Part shown: piece by piece, positions 32,825 to 42,300 of the stretch
Layout of the letters: each line of letters opens with the position of its first letter
Position numbering within the stretch: position 1 is the stretch's first letter
NCBI GenBank assembly: GCA_026225555.1
Contig: JAMFSY010000089.1
Coordinates: 1-64,000, forward strand
Source of the DNA: Methylacidiphilales bacterium
GTDB lineage: Bacteria; Verrucomicrobiota; Verrucomicrobiia; Methylacidiphilales; UBA1321
DNA: 64,000 nucleotides
Reading direction: 5' to 3'
The notes under the pieces: model-generated
Told to the model about the DNA's origin: nothing
What the model saw: the letters and a program-made list of their open reading frames with translations, nothing else
Database searches by the model: none
Made by a program: the position numbers and the translations under genes

Positions 32825-35554
32825 ATGGCGCTCCACTCCCTCTTCAATACCCTCCGGTCTACAACCACTCAATCTGGTCAAAAAGTAACATACTATTCTC
32901 TTCCCGCGCTGGAAGAAGCGGGGGTCGCGCCGATCTCGAAATTGCCAGTTAGCATCCGCATTGTCCTTGAAGCTGTGTTACGTAATTTCGACGGGAAACG
33001 GGTGAGCGAAAACGATGTCCGCACGCTCGCGAATTGGAACGCCAAGCAGCCCGCGCAGGAGGAAATTCCCTTCGTTGTCGCGCGTATCGTGTTACAGGAT
33101 TTCACCGGCGTTCCGCTCCTCGTCGATCTGGCCGCGATGCGCCACGCCGTCGCCAAGCTGAATAAAAACCCAAAGCTCATCGAGCCCCTTGTCCCGGTCG
33201 ATCTCGTGGTCGATCACTCTGTGCAGGTCGATGTGGCCGGAGTGCCCACCGCGATGGCGCAGAATCTCGCCTTCGAATTTACCCGCAATCGCGAGCGTTA
33301 TGAATTTCTCAAGTGGGGCCAGCAGGCGTTCGAAACCTTCAAGGTTGTGCCGCCCGGCATCGGCATCGTTCACCAGGTGAATCTTGAATACCTGGCCAAG
33401 GGCGTTCTCTCGACCAAGGCCGACGGCGAGACCGTCTACTATCCCGACACGCTGGTCGGTACCGATTCGCACACCACCATGATCAACGGCCTGGGCATCG
33501 TGGGCTGGGGCGTGGGCGGCATCGAAGCCGAGGCGGGCATGCTTGGCCAGCCGGTCTATTTCCTCACACCGGAAGTTGTCGGCGTTTACATGACCGGCTC
33601 GCTGCGCGAAGGCGTCACGGCAACCGATCTCGCGCTGCATGTCACCGAGATGCTTCGCAAGGCGAAGGTCGTCGGCAAGTTCATCGAGTTCTACGGCCCC
33701 GGCGCGGCTTCCCTGTCGCTGCCCGATCGCGCGACGATTGCCAATATGGCGCCCGAGTATGGCGCGACCATGGGTTATTTCCCGGTCGATGCCGAGTCGG
33801 TCAATTATCTCAAGGCGACCGGTCGCACCAAGGAACAGATCGAGGCCTTCGAGACCTACTTCAAGGCGCAGAATCTTTTCGGCATGCCGGACAAGAAAGA
33901 CGGCATCGTCTACAGCTCCGACCTCGAGTTGGATCTCGCCGATGTCCATCCCAGTGTCGCCGGCCCCAAGCGTCCGCAGGACCGCATCGCGCTGCCGGAC
34001 CTGAAGTCGAAATTCCTCGCCTCGCTCGACAAGCCGATTGCGGAAAATGGCTTCGGTAAAAAAGAAGCGCGCGACGCCCACGCCGAAGTGAAACTCAACG
34101 GTATTCGTCCCGCGACCGACGTGCAGATCAATCACGGCAGCGTGCTCATCGCCGCCATCACCAGTTGCACCAACACGAGCAATCCGTCCGTCATGATCGC
34201 CGCCGGTCTCGTCGCCAAGAAGGCGGTGGAGAAAGGGCTGACCGTCAACGCGGCGGTAAAGACCTCGCTCGCACCCGGTTCCCGCGTCGTCACTGATTAT
34301 CTCGATAAGACCGGTCTCCAGCCTTATCTCGATAAGCTCGGTTTCCAGATCGTCGGCTATGGTTGCACGACCTGCATCGGCAATTCCGGCCCGCTCAACC
34401 CCATCATCGACGAGGCCATCACGAAGAACGATCTCGTGGCGGCCAGCGTGCTTTCCGGCAACCGCAATTTTGAGGCGCGCGTGCATCCCAGCATCAAGGC
34501 GAACTTCCTCATGTCGCCCCCGCTCGTCGTCGCCTTCGCGCTCGCGGGCCGGGTCGATATCGATCTCGCGACCGATCCCATCGGCACGGGCAAGGACGGC
34601 CAGCCGGTCTACCTCAAGGATCTCTGGCCCACGTTGCAGGAGGTCAAGGACCTCGCCGGTTCCTCCATCATGCCCGAGGTTTTCCGCAAGCTTTACAGCG
34701 ATTTCGCGGAGCAGAATCCCGCGTGGAACGACATCGCCGGCTCGACGGGCGAGACCTATGCGTGGGACGAAAAAAGCACTTACATCCAGGAGCCGCCTTT
34801 CTTCGAGGACTTCTCGCTCGAGCCCGGCCACATTACCGAGATTCTCGACGCCCGTCCGCTCGGCATCTTTGGCGACTCGGTCACGACCGACCACATTTCC
34901 CCGGCGGGCAGCTTCAAGAAGACGTCTCCTGCGGGCGCTTATCTGCTCGAGAACGGCGTGAAGCCCGAGGAGTTCAACAGCTACGGCGCGCGACGCGGCA
35001 ATGACCGGGTGATGACCCGTGGCACTTTCGCCAACGTCCGCATCAAGAATCTCATGGTACCCGGCACCGAGGGCGGTGTGACCAAGTTCCAGCCCGAAGG
35101 CGCGGACATGAGCATCTACGACGCCTCGATGAAATATCAGGAGGCAGGCACGCCGCTGGTCATCATCGCGGGCCACGAATACGGCACGGGTAGCTCGCGC
35201 GACTGGGCCGCGAAGGGCACGCGGTTGCTTGGCGTCAAGGCGGTCATCTCGCAGAGCTTCGAGCGCATCCACCGGAGCAACCTGGTCGGCATGGGCGTTC
35301 TCCCGCTTTGCTTCCAGGAAGGCACCAGCGCCGCCACGCTCAAGCTCGACGGCACCGAGACCTATTCACTCAAGGGCCTCACCGATGCGATCAAGCCGCG
35401 CCAGATCGTGAATCTCGAGATCAAGCGCGCCGACGGCAAGGTCGAGACCGTGCCACTCGTTCTCCGCATCGATACGCCCATCGAAGTCGATTACTACCAG
35501 CACGGCGGCATCCTGCCTTATGTGCTTCGGCAGATCGTTCGCAACGCCTCATAA
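32825..35554 (+). CDS. acnA: Aconitate hydratase A
   Basis: 909 residues from ATG 32825, the AcnA/IRP1 type. It interconverts citrate and isocitrate in the TCA cycle using a [4Fe-4S] cluster. Cluster ligands are visible as SCTNTSN near residue 446 and [12 protein letters not shown] near 515. Substrate blocks include [14 protein letters not shown] near 215 and, in the swivelling domain, [13 protein letters not shown] near 790. The length is typical of AcnA. Monocistronic; the leader carries AT-rich sequence. icd, the next TCA step, is at 52-53 kb. Confidence 0.96.
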   Translation: MALHSLFNTLRSTTTQSGQKVTYYSLPALEEAGVAPISKLPVSIRIVLEAVLRNFDGKRVSENDVRTLANWNAKQPAQEEIPFVVARIVLQDFTGVPLLVDLAAMRHAVAKLNKNPKLIEPLVPVDLVVDHSVQVDVAGVPTAMAQNLAFEFTRNRERYEFLKWGQQAFETFKVVPPGIGIVHQVNLEYLAKGVLSTKADGETVYYPDTLVGTDSHTTMINGLGIVGWGVGGIEAEAGMLGQPVYFLTPEVVGVYMTGSLREGVTATDLALHVTEMLRKAKVVGKFIEFYGPGAASLSLPDRATIANMAPEYGATMGYFPVDAESVNYLKATGRTKEQIEAFETYFKAQNLFGMPDKKDGIVYSSDLELDLADVHPSVAGPKRPQDRIALPDLKSKFLASLDKPIAENGFGKKEARDAHAEVKLNGIRPATDVQINHGSVLIAAITSCTNTSNPSVMIAAGLVAKKAVEKGLTVNAAVKTSLAPGSRVVTDYLDKTGLQPYLDKLGFQIVGYGCTTCIGNSGPLNPIIDEAITKNDLVAASVLSGNRNFEARVHPSIKANFLMSPPLVVAFALAGRVDIDLATDPIGTGKDGQPVYLKDLWPTLQEVKDLAGSSIMPEVFRKLYSDFAEQNPAWNDIAGSTGETYAWDEKSTYIQEPPFFEDFSLEPGHITEILDARPLGIFGDSVTTDHISPAGSFKKTSPAGAYLLENGVKPEEFNSYGARRGNDRVMTRGTFANVRIKNLMVPGTEGGVTKFQPEGADMSIYDASMKYQEAGTPLVIIAGHEYGTGSSRDWAAKGTRLLGVKAVISQSFERIHRSNLVGMGVLPLCFQEGTSAATLKLDGTETYSLKGLTDAIKPRQIVNLEIKRADGKVETVPLVLRIDTPIEVDYYQHGGILPYVLRQIVRNAS

Positions 35555-35572
35555 TTTTTTGCGAGGCATGAA

Positions 35573-36079
35573 ATGAAGGCGTCGAGTTTCTTCCTAATGC
35601 TCGGCATCTTCATGCTTTCACCCGCGCTCGTCGAGGCAACTTCCAATCACGAATATGGAGGTGACGAGTACGACACGGTGATCAAAGGTATTTCACCCGA
35701 TAGAAAATATGCAATCACGACCCACGGCGGCGGCGAGTACGGCTACGATAATTTTCAAGTCTGCCTGACTAATAACCTCACGGGAAAGCGAATCGGTCCC
35801 TTGCAGGAGGTCACTGAAAATCTCGACACCGGGGCGGATGCCCTCGCCGCAAAGTGGTCGCCCGATTCGAACGCCGTTTATATCGTCTACCGCATTTCTC
35901 GCCATGAGCCTCTTCAGGCCGTGTCGTATCGCATTGCCCACGGCCGAGCTTTTCCGTTGACGGAAACGCGAGTCAATGCGACCGACGAGCAGATAGCTTA
36001 CTGGCAGGAAAATTGTTCTACCCAGCACTCGATTCCCAAGATCTTTGGCACTCCCAAACCCACGAGCGCTAACCCTTAG
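35573..36079 (+). CDS. Secreted protein of unknown function
   Basis: 168 residues with a signal peptide (MKASSFFLMLGIFMLSPALV, cleavage near VEA). The mature part contains GISPDRKYAITTHGGGEYG and AAKWSPDSNAVYIVYR, two short blocks reminiscent of WD40/TolB-like beta-propeller strands (SPDGK..., WSPDS...), but it is too short for a whole propeller. A GAGG Shine-Dalgarno-like motif lies 8 bases before the ATG. It follows acnA by 18 bases and may share its transcript. No known function. Confidence 0.65.
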   Translation: MKASSFFLMLGIFMLSPALVEATSNHEYGGDEYDTVIKGISPDRKYAITTHGGGEYGYDNFQVCLTNNLTGKRIGPLQEVTENLDTGADALAAKWSPDSNAVYIVYRISRHEPLQAVSYRIAHGRAFPLTETRVNATDEQIAYWQENCSTQHSIPKIFGTPKPTSANP

Positions 36080-36100
36080 CAGCCTGAAAATTAGTGTCTT

Positions 36101-36670
36101 TCAAGCCGCCTCCTGCCAGGCATTCTCCGTGGATTCAGCCGTCTCCGCAGGTCCATGCGGCGTGATGAAAAACCGCTCCTCCTGCACGATCTTGATCCCC
36201 GCCTGCCGAAGTTCCGCGGCGACCAGTTCAGAGCGGTCGGCGAGAAGAGCTTCCTTGTTTACCTCCAGAGCCGGTTGCCGCAGGTAGCGCCGACCCCACG
36301 CGAGTTCGGAAAGCTTGAGCGCGATGTCCGTCCAGGTCCATTTCCGCGAGGCCCGATCGACGCGCGGCGGTGCGATGCGAAATCCGATGGTGGCATGCGT
36401 GCAGGTGAGCGAACGCTTGTCCGGAAACGCGGTGGGATTCGCCTTTGCCCAGGTCTCGACCCAGGTCGATTCGAGCAAAAGATAGCGGTCCATCTCGGCG
36501 AGGGGCGCACGGTATTTCTGGCGGATGGCGGTGATTTCCTTTTCCTGGGCGCTCTCGATTTCGGCGCGGTCCTGCTGCAAGTGCACGATGTTTTCGACGA
36601 CGGCCTCCAGCTCCTGACGATTTTGGATGGTGGGAGCGGCGGGTTGGGAAGGATGGGGAAGGGGTATCAT
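36101..36670 (-). CDS. Mu Gam-like host-nuclease inhibitor family protein
   Basis: 189 residues. The N-terminal half is a charged coiled coil (ENIVHLQQDRAEIESAQEKE, then IRQKYRAPLAEMDRYL), followed by WAKANPTAFPDKRSL and THATIGFRIAPPRV, which match the Gam pattern of a long helix pair, a Trp-rich turn and the TIGFR-x-x-P block. Mu Gam binds double-strand DNA ends and blocks exonucleases, a bacterial relative of Ku. The last 20 residues are acidic and unlike Gam. It is preceded on the same strand by a small HTH gene 17 bases away; no other phage gene is nearby. Confidence 0.7.
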   Translation of the reverse strand: MIPLPHPSQPAAPTIQNRQELEAVVENIVHLQQDRAEIESAQEKEITAIRQKYRAPLAEMDRYLLLESTWVETWAKANPTAFPDKRSLTCTHATIGFRIAPPRVDRASRKWTWTDIALKLSELAWGRRYLRQPALEVNKEALLADRSELVAAELRQAGIKIVQEERFFITPHGPAETAESTENAWQEAA

Positions 36671-36687
36671 GGAATGGGGAAAAAAAT

Positions 36688-36951
36688 TTAGGATTGGAAG
36701 GGGTTTTCAAGCGCGAGAGCGAGCGGATGGCCGAACCGCTTTTTATAAAAGCCGAGGAGGCTTTTGCGGGTGACACGAACATGCAGCCGCTTCTTCTTCT
36801 CGGACGGCCCGACTTGGGATGCCGCCAAATCACCGCTGTCGATCAGCGCGTGAACGGTAGCCCGGGAGATGGAAAGAAGTTGCGCCACCTCTCGAATTTT
36901 GATCAGAGGAGGAACGGGATCTTTGTGAACAATGTGGTTATTTGTGATCAT
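36688..36951 (-). CDS. Small HTH (excisionase-like) DNA-binding protein
   Basis: 87 residues from ATG 36951. The core IKIREVAQLLSISRATVHALIDSGDL is the winged HTH of the excisionase/MerR-like HTH_17 group, followed by the basic wing KKKRLHVRVTRKSLLGFY. Such proteins bind attachment sites or act as small repressors. It forms a two-gene unit with the Gam-like gene. The pair looks like a leftover of a mobile element or a small stable cassette; there is no integrase in the window. Confidence 0.75.
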   Translation of the reverse strand: MITNNHIVHKDPVPPLIKIREVAQLLSISRATVHALIDSGDLAASQVGPSEKKKRLHVRVTRKSLLGFYKKRFGHPLALALENPFQS

Positions 36952-37070
36952 AAGTTTATAAAATGATTTTGAGAGTACGATGCTTGATAACATCGGCGAG
37001 GAGTGTGAGCCAATAAAGCGGAAAATGATCTATTTGTGATATTTTGTTAACTTTCGTGGTAAACTTGTAA

Positions 37071-37094
37071 CACAACCGACCGACAGTCGGTGTG
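37071..37094. promoter_or_regulatory. Inverted repeat in the HTH/ribE divergent gap
   Basis: CACAACCGAC (37071-37080) and GTCGGTGTG (37086-37094) are inverted copies apart from one extra A, with the 5-base centre CGACA. It lies about 50 bases before ribE and 120 bases upstream of the divergent HTH gene. It could be an operator or a short transcript hairpin. Confidence 0.35.
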
Positions 37095-37143
37095 ACACAG
37101 GATTAACTCTGGACAATTTTCAGCGTCGGGCTTTGTTGAGCAG

Positions 37144-37752
37144 ATGTTCACAGGATTGGTGGAAGGTACGGGGCGCATCGTCAGCCTCCAGGTGGTCGGA
37201 GAAACCACCCGGCTTTTGATCGACGCGGGAGTTTTGTCCGAGGGGGTGCAGATCGGGGATAGCATTGCGATCAACGGCTGTTGCCTGACCGCGACCGAAA
37301 TCGATGGCGTCCGGCTTCGCTTCGATTTGCTCGAGGAAACGCTGGCCCGCACCAACCTCCAGGCTCTGAAGCCCGGCGCGGTGGTGAACCTGGAGCGGGC
37401 CATGCCAGCCTCCGGTCGCTACGGCGGCCATTTTGTCACGGGCCATATCGATGCGACCGGGGTGGTGCGCAAGTGGGAGCAGGTGGGCTCGGATTTCGAA
37501 TTGCGCATCGGCATCGAACCGGCGCAGGGGGCCTACCTCGTGCCGAAAGGCTGCATCGCGATTGACGGCATCAGTCTCACCGTAGCCGAGGTGGGGCGCG
37601 ACGAATTCTCGGTCTGGATCATTCCGCATACGCGCGCGATCACCGCCTTGCATGAGCGGGGCGTGGGCGATCTCGTGAATCTCGAATTCGACCTGCTGGC
37701 GAAGTATACGGAGAAGATCCTGGCGGTGCGCGGCTTTAGTCCATCGACATGA
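37144..37752 (+). CDS. ribE: Riboflavin synthase, alpha chain
   Basis: 202 residues. It dismutates two 6,7-dimethyl-8-ribityllumazine molecules into riboflavin. The two lumazine-binding repeats are evident: MFTGLVEGTGRI at the N-terminus with INGCCLTAT near 42, and SGRYGGHFVTGHIDATG near 92 with IDGISLTVAEV near 140. The length is normal. No other rib genes are in the window and no FMN riboswitch is visible in the 190 bases upstream. Its stop overlaps the next start by 4 bases. The symbol ribC/ribE varies by organism. Confidence 0.94.
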   Translation: MFTGLVEGTGRIVSLQVVGETTRLLIDAGVLSEGVQIGDSIAINGCCLTATEIDGVRLRFDLLEETLARTNLQALKPGAVVNLERAMPASGRYGGHFVTGHIDATGVVRKWEQVGSDFELRIGIEPAQGAYLVPKGCIAIDGISLTVAEVGRDEFSVWIIPHTRAITALHERGVGDLVNLEFDLLAKYTEKILAVRGFSPST

Positions 37753-38306
37753 GAACCATTGGCATCCTTCTCTTAGCGTTGGCCGCATTTACCCGGCTAT
37801 CCGCGGCGGCCATTCCGGAAGGAGGCGGCATCATGTATGGAAACGGCCATAGTTTCACCTTGGACGCGCCTAAAGGATGGGTGCTCGATAATACGACAAT
37901 GGCGAATCAGGGGGGTTGCGCAGTTTTCTATCCGGTTGGATCGAACTGGAAAGACAGCGCGGTGGTTTTTTACGTCAACACCCGGGGCCTAACGGATAAA
38001 ATACATTCTCCGGCGGACGTCGCCGCCGATGACATTGCCACAACCCACAAGCAGGGATTTAATCGCGTACAGGCGAAAAAGATTGAAGATATAAAGCTGT
38101 CCCACGGTCGGATCGCTTCCGTCTGGCAATATACGGGCGACCAGTGGGGAAACTACGAGAGGAGTGCCTTCGTCCAGGAAACCGGGGTGATTAACGCCAT
38201 CGTGATGAGCGCCCGTACGGAACAGGATATGAAGCGCGCGCTTCCCGCCTTCAGGCAGTTGGTTTCTTCATACGAGTACCTCGGCGATGTTAAAATTCAA
38301 AATTAG
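37749..38306 (+). CDS. Secreted protein of unknown function
   Basis: 185 residues. Signal peptide MRTIGILLLALAAFTRLSAA, then a mature domain starting IPEGGGIMYGNGHSFTLDAP with a later Trp-containing strand (ASVWQYTGDQWGNYER) and a helix MKRALPAFRQLVSSYEYL. The pattern (beta-rich body, final helix) resembles small periplasmic domains that read like a PsbP or DUF1795-type fold, but I cannot assign a family. It is translationally coupled to ribE (ATGA overlap) for no obvious metabolic reason. Confidence 0.6.
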   Translation: MRTIGILLLALAAFTRLSAAAIPEGGGIMYGNGHSFTLDAPKGWVLDNTTMANQGGCAVFYPVGSNWKDSAVVFYVNTRGLTDKIHSPADVAADDIATTHKQGFNRVQAKKIEDIKLSHGRIASVWQYTGDQWGNYERSAFVQETGVINAIVMSARTEQDMKRALPAFRQLVSSYEYLGDVKIQN

Positions 38307-38375
38307 TCGGAAAGGAATGACGAAAGGGAAAAAGTCTCGCTCCCTAGTTTTCCGAGGAGTAAGCTTGGTTTTTCA

Positions 38376-39083
38376 ATGATTAATCCAACCGTCGAAGCGC
38401 TTTTGGTTTTGCAGGAACGGGACACACGGGTGACGGCCTTGACGACCGAGCTGGAGAATCTGCCCCGGCAGATCGATGCCGTGGAACAGGAGCTGGAAAC
38501 CCGCACCGAGCGGTTCGAGGAGTTGCGCAACAAGACGCGGCAAATCGAGGCGGAGCGCAAGAAGATCGATCTCGACGTGCAATCCAAGCAGGCGGCCATC
38601 GCGCGCTACAAGACGCAGCAGATGCAGACGCGCAAGAACGAGGAATTCGCCGCGCTTAACCACGAGATCGAGCACGCGCAAAAGGAGATTTCCACACTGG
38701 AGGATTCCGAGCTCGAATTGATGGAAGCCTACGACAAGGGCCTGGCCAGTGTCGCCGAGGGCCAGAAGGAATTGCTTCAGTTCCAGGACAAGGCCAAGCA
38801 CAAGAAGGCCGAACTCGAGAAACGCGAGGCCAACGTATCCTCCGAATTAGGTGGCGCCCGTGAGAAGCAGGCCGAAGCCGAAAAGACCGTGCCGGAAGAT
38901 GCTCTCTCCCGTTACCGCCGCATTTTGAAAAGCAAGAAGGACGTGGCCATCGTGCCGATCCACGGCGGAGCCTGCGGCGGCTGTCACATGAAGCTGACCA
39001 CGCAAACCGTCCTCACCGCCAAGGGCGCCGAGACGCTGATCTCCTGCGAGAATTGCGGCCGACTGGTTTATTGGCTGGAGTGA
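38376..39083 (+). CDS. Coiled-coil protein with C4-type zinc ribbon
   Basis: 235 residues. Residues about 10-180 form a long antiparallel coiled coil rich in Glu, Lys and Gln (LETRTERFEELRNKTRQIEA, for example). The C-terminus is a zinc ribbon with two Cys pairs, CGGC and CENC, about 24 residues apart. This is the bacterial C4-type zinc-ribbon (zf-RING_7) family, often encoded near rnhA or ribonuclease HI; its exact role is unresolved but nucleic-acid binding is suspected. Monocistronic between the ribE unit and the convergent rarA. Confidence 0.85.
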   Translation: MINPTVEALLVLQERDTRVTALTTELENLPRQIDAVEQELETRTERFEELRNKTRQIEAERKKIDLDVQSKQAAIARYKTQQMQTRKNEEFAALNHEIEHAQKEISTLEDSELELMEAYDKGLASVAEGQKELLQFQDKAKHKKAELEKREANVSSELGGAREKQAEAEKTVPEDALSRYRRILKSKKDVAIVPIHGGACGGCHMKLTTQTVLTAKGAETLISCENCGRLVYWLE

Positions 39084-39121
39084 TGATCACCGAGAAGCCG
39101 TCGCAGCGTTCGACCGGCATC

Positions 39122-40474
39122 TCAAGGTTTCGCCTTCGACCGCAATTTTTCCCATTCCGCTAGGCGGGCCCTGATCTTGGCTTCGTAGCCGTGATCGGTG
39201 GGTTGGAAAAAGCGGCCCGGCTCGATGCCATAACGTTGCGGGGCGATCCCGCCGGGGAAGTCGTGGCTGTATTGGTAATCCTCCCCATGGCCGAGTTTTT
39301 TCGCGCCGGGATAATGGGCATCGCGGAGATGCTTCGGCACCTGCACGACCTCGTTTTGTTGCACGGCGGCGATGGCGTTGCCAATGCCGATGACGGAGGA
39401 ATTGCTCTTCGGCGCACAGGCGAGATAAAGCGTGGCTTCGGCCAGCGGAATCTTTCCCTCCGGCATGCCGATGAATTCCACCGCATGATGGGCGGCCACG
39501 GCCACGACGAGTCCCTGCGGATCGCCCAAGCCGATATCCTCGCTGGCGAGAATGACCAGCCGGCGCGCGATGAAGCGTGGGTCCTCGCCCGCCTCAATCA
39601 TCTTCGCGAGCCAGTAGAGCGCCGCATCGGGATCGCTGCCGCGCACCGATTTGATGAAGGCGGAAATCGTATCGTAATGCTGGTCCTCGTCGCGATCGTA
39701 GAGCACGCGCTTTTTCTGCACGCATTCCTCGATCGCGGCGGCATCGATCAGTACCGCGCCATCGGCATTCGGAGGTGTGGTGAGCGCGGCAATTTCGAGA
39801 CCGTTGAGCACCCGGCGGGCGTCGCCTTCAGAAGTTGAAATCAGATGCGCGCGGGCCTCGGGCGTGAGCTGCACCTGAAGGCCGCCCAAGCCGCGTTCGG
39901 TGTCGCTCAACGCGTGATCGATCAGCCCGGAGAGCTCGGCGGAACTGAGTGGCTCCAGTTGGAAGATCTGCGAGCGCGAGACCAGCGGCCCGTTGATATA
40001 GAAGGACGGATTGTGCGTCGTCGCGCCGATCAGCTTCACCGAACCGGCCTCGACATCGGGCAGAAGGACGTCCTGCTGCGCCTTGTTGAAGCGGTGAATC
40101 TCATCGACGAAAAGCACGGTGCGACGACCGTTGACTTTCAAGCGGGTGACGGCCGCGCTTAGGACGCGTCGCAGATCTGAAACGGCGGCCTCCACGCCGT
40201 TAAGCCGCTCGAAGTGACACGAAGTCCGGCGCGCGATGACCTCGGCGAGCGAGGTCTTCCCCACGCCGGGCGGGCCGAAGAGAATCAGGGAGGTGAGGCG
40301 ATCGGATTCGATCAGGCGGCGCAAGGGCTTGCCGGGAGCGAGCAGGTGACTCTGGCCGACATATTCCTCCAGGTTTCGGGGCCGGAACCGCGCGGCTAAA
40401 GGCGCGCCGGCGGAAACGGTTCCGTTGGTCTCTCCGGGCGAAGAGGAGGGAGAGGCAGCGAAGAGATCGTCCAT
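39122..40474 (-). CDS. rarA: Replication-associated recombination protein A
   Basis: 450-residue AAA+ ATPase (MgsA/WRNIP1) that works at stalled replication forks as a tetramer, with SSB as partner. Walker A is GPPGVGKTSLAEVIA near residue 68 and Walker B FVDEIHRFNKAQQDVLLPDV near 121; the sensor-1 region reads IGATTHNPSF. The C-terminal half has the family-specific tetramerisation and MgsA_C blocks (VRGSDPDAALYWLAKMIEAG near 285, HDFPGG near 405). It converges with the zinc-ribbon gene 38 bases away. Confidence 0.95.
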   Translation of the reverse strand: MDDLFAASPSSSPGETNGTVSAGAPLAARFRPRNLEEYVGQSHLLAPGKPLRRLIESDRLTSLILFGPPGVGKTSLAEVIARRTSCHFERLNGVEAAVSDLRRVLSAAVTRLKVNGRRTVLFVDEIHRFNKAQQDVLLPDVEAGSVKLIGATTHNPSFYINGPLVSRSQIFQLEPLSSAELSGLIDHALSDTERGLGGLQVQLTPEARAHLISTSEGDARRVLNGLEIAALTTPPNADGAVLIDAAAIEECVQKKRVLYDRDEDQHYDTISAFIKSVRGSDPDAALYWLAKMIEAGEDPRFIARRLVILASEDIGLGDPQGLVVAVAAHHAVEFIGMPEGKIPLAEATLYLACAPKSNSSVIGIGNAIAAVQQNEVVQVPKHLRDAHYPGAKKLGHGEDYQYSHDFPGGIAPQRYGIEPGRFFQPTDHGYEAKIRARLAEWEKLRSKAKP

Positions 40475-40521
40475 GTTTTCACCAACCTACCGCACCCCGC
40501 CACGAGCGAAAGGGGGAAGTG

Positions 40522-40962
40522 CTAGCGGTGATTTTCCAGCACAAAGATGAGCCGACCGTTCTTGAAATCGGGGCCGTTGATGAAAAGCGGCGCTTCCTCG
40601 TTCGGCTCGTACTTTCCCTTGGCGACGATGAAGCCCTCCTGATAAATCTCGTAATCGACGAGGCGTGGCTCGTCCGCCGCCGGGGCGATCGGCTTCAGGC
40701 AGATGAAGAAATCGCTCCGAGGCACAAACCATTGCGTCCAGGTGTGGGCCAGCTCGATTTTGTCCTTCTTGATCAGGACGTAATGGCGGAAGCCAAAAAC
40801 CTGGTTCAATCGTTCCGCCAGCTCCTTGGGAGCCACGTGGGAAAAGGTGGAAGGGGGGCCATTCTGCCCCAGGTAAAGCGCCGCTTCGACCTTGTCCCCG
40901 GCTCGAATCGTTTGGCAGCCCAGCGCCAAAAGGAACGACAAGATCAAAAATTTAATGCGCAT
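40522..40962 (-). CDS. Secreted protein of unknown function in the ECF operon
   Basis: 146 residues. Signal peptide MRIKFLILSFLLALGCQTIRA; a Cys at position 16 gives a poor lipobox (ALGC), so signal peptidase I cleavage after IRA seems more likely. The mature part is small, with VFGFRHYVLIKKDKIEL and FINGPDFKNGRLIFVLEN. It is third in line behind an ECF sigma gene and a single-TM protein on the same strand, so it may be part of the same envelope-stress unit. The PDF-like beta strands suggest a compact domain; no family recognised. Confidence 0.6.
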   Translation of the reverse strand: MRIKFLILSFLLALGCQTIRAGDKVEAALYLGQNGPPSTFSHVAPKELAERLNQVFGFRHYVLIKKDKIELAHTWTQWFVPRSDFFICLKPIAPAADEPRLVDYEIYQEGFIVAKGKYEPNEEAPLFINGPDFKNGRLIFVLENHR

Positions 40963-41007
40963 ATTGGAAAGCTCAGCCTCTCCCCGGACTCCCCAACATT
41001 CCCCGGC

Positions 41008-41427
41008 CTAAAGGCTATCCGGGGTTCTCGAAGGACCTGAATTCTTGTGGGCCTTGGCCGAAATGACCGTGGTGGGATCGAGATAAGTGGGCTTATCGCT
41101 GGCCGGTTCCATCCCATTCAGCCAGACGACCTGCGCTTGGGCGGAATTGGAGTAGAAGCTCGTGGCATAAATCCCGGGGGACTGGCTGTCGGCAAAAACG
41201 AGCGCATGCCGATTGGGCCGCATCATCATGCCCAGATCGAAAAGGGCCACGGCCATAAAGAGCGATAAACCGATGTAACCCAATGAACGCCAGGAAGGTG
41301 AAAAGAACGAGGCCTTGGCGGGGACCGGAGCCAGGCGGGCCTTCAACGCCAACCAGGCACGCTGCTCTTGTCCGGGAAGAACCGGGCAGGTCTCCAAAAG
41401 CAGGTTTTTAAGGTCCAGATCGTTCAT
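41008..41427 (-). CDS. Single-TM protein, candidate anti-sigma factor
   Basis: 139 residues: about 50 cytoplasmic residues (NDLDLKNLLLETCPVLPGQE), one membrane helix at about 52-68 (YIGLSLFMAVALFDLGMM) and a periplasmic tail. The layout and its position downstream of an ECF sigma gene are those of an anti-sigma factor, but the zinc motif HxxxCxxC of ZAS-type anti-sigmas is missing, so this is inference from context. A gap of 146 bases separates it from the sigma gene. Confidence 0.5.
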   Translation of the reverse strand: MNDLDLKNLLLETCPVLPGQEQRAWLALKARLAPVPAKASFFSPSWRSLGYIGLSLFMAVALFDLGMMMRPNRHALVFADSQSPGIYATSFYSNSAQAQVVWLNGMEPASDKPTYLDPTTVISAKAHKNSGPSRTPDSL

Positions 41428-41573
41428 GGTGTTGAAAGAGATATAGGTAAGACGCTGGCCGGGACCAAAGGTTTCAAGTTTTCTTTTCCTTTTTCTCTTC
41501 TTTTTTCGAGGGTCTTAACCGTGTGTCAACAAGGCTGGATAACCGCTTTAATAAGGCTCTTTTCATCAACTTC

Positions 41574-42152
41574 CTAGGGATTTTTCTTCACCTTGCCCAA
41601 TTTTCGCCGCAAATGCTCACAGGCATAGTGAAGCCTGGAGTTCACCGTACCGGGCTTGCAATGCAGGAGCCGTGCCGTTTCTTCCAGGCTGATCTCATCG
41701 ATCAGGCGCAGCTGGACCACGGCCCGATGTTCCGGGCTCAATTCGGTCATGGCCGCAAAAATCGTTTCCCGCAGGTCAGCGTTCTCCAACCCCAGGCTGG
41801 CGACAGGCCCGACATGGCCTTCCGGCATGGTGGGCTGGTTCTCGTGTTCCGCGATGGGGGAAAGGAAGGAGAGCCAGCGATCAGTGCGCTGTTTCTTTCG
41901 CACGGCATCCAGGGCCTGATTGATCGCGATACGGTAGAGCCAGGTGCCCAACTGAGACTGCCCGGCGAAGCGCCGGATGTCCCGATGCGCCTTGATAAAG
42001 GCCTCCTGGACGACGTCGTCGGCCAGCGTGGGATTGTTCAGGATGCGCTGCACGCTGCTCCAGAGGCGGGGATAATGGTCCCGGTGAAGCTCGCCCCAGG
42101 CGGCTTCTTCCCCGGCGCACAGGCGCTGAAGCTGATCAGGAGGCGTATCCAC
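41574..42152 (-). CDS. ECF RNA polymerase sigma factor
   Basis: 192 residues, GTG start. Region 2 (about 15-85): YPRLWSSVQRILNNPTLADD, VVQEAFIKAHRDIRRF, LGTWLYRIAINQALDAVRKK. Region 4 (about 125-180): LSPEHRAVVQLRLIDEISLEE and CKPGTVNSRLHYACEHLRRKL. There is no sigma region 3, so this is an ECF (group 4) factor. It likely controls an envelope or metabolic regulon and the two downstream genes. An autoregulatory promoter would lie in the divergent space shared with lptF; I could not identify one by eye. Confidence 0.92.
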   Translation of the reverse strand: MDTPPDQLQRLCAGEEAAWGELHRDHYPRLWSSVQRILNNPTLADDVVQEAFIKAHRDIRRFAGQSQLGTWLYRIAINQALDAVRKKQRTDRWLSFLSPIAEHENQPTMPEGHVGPVASLGLENADLRETIFAAMTELSPEHRAVVQLRLIDEISLEETARLLHCKPGTVNSRLHYACEHLRRKLGKVKKNP

Positions 42153-42300
42153 TCTCGTTTTTCTACGTGGTGGAAAGCCAAAAACCCAGCAGAGAGTTTG
42201 CCGTCCTTGTCCGGATGTAACGCAAAAAGGGATTCACTCTCCCGCCGTTTTGAGGTGAGATAGGGTAGGTCGGGCCGTCCGCCCGCCTGCCCTTGTTGCC

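Noticed and set aside
33092-35272. 726-residue minus-strand open frame opposite acnA
   Set aside because: It lies entirely antisense to a well-recognised aconitase and has no recognisable domain; a codon-bias shadow in GC-rich DNA.
36952-37143. Possible FMN riboswitch before ribE
   Set aside because: No RFN-element conserved segments are present; only a short inverted repeat is visible.
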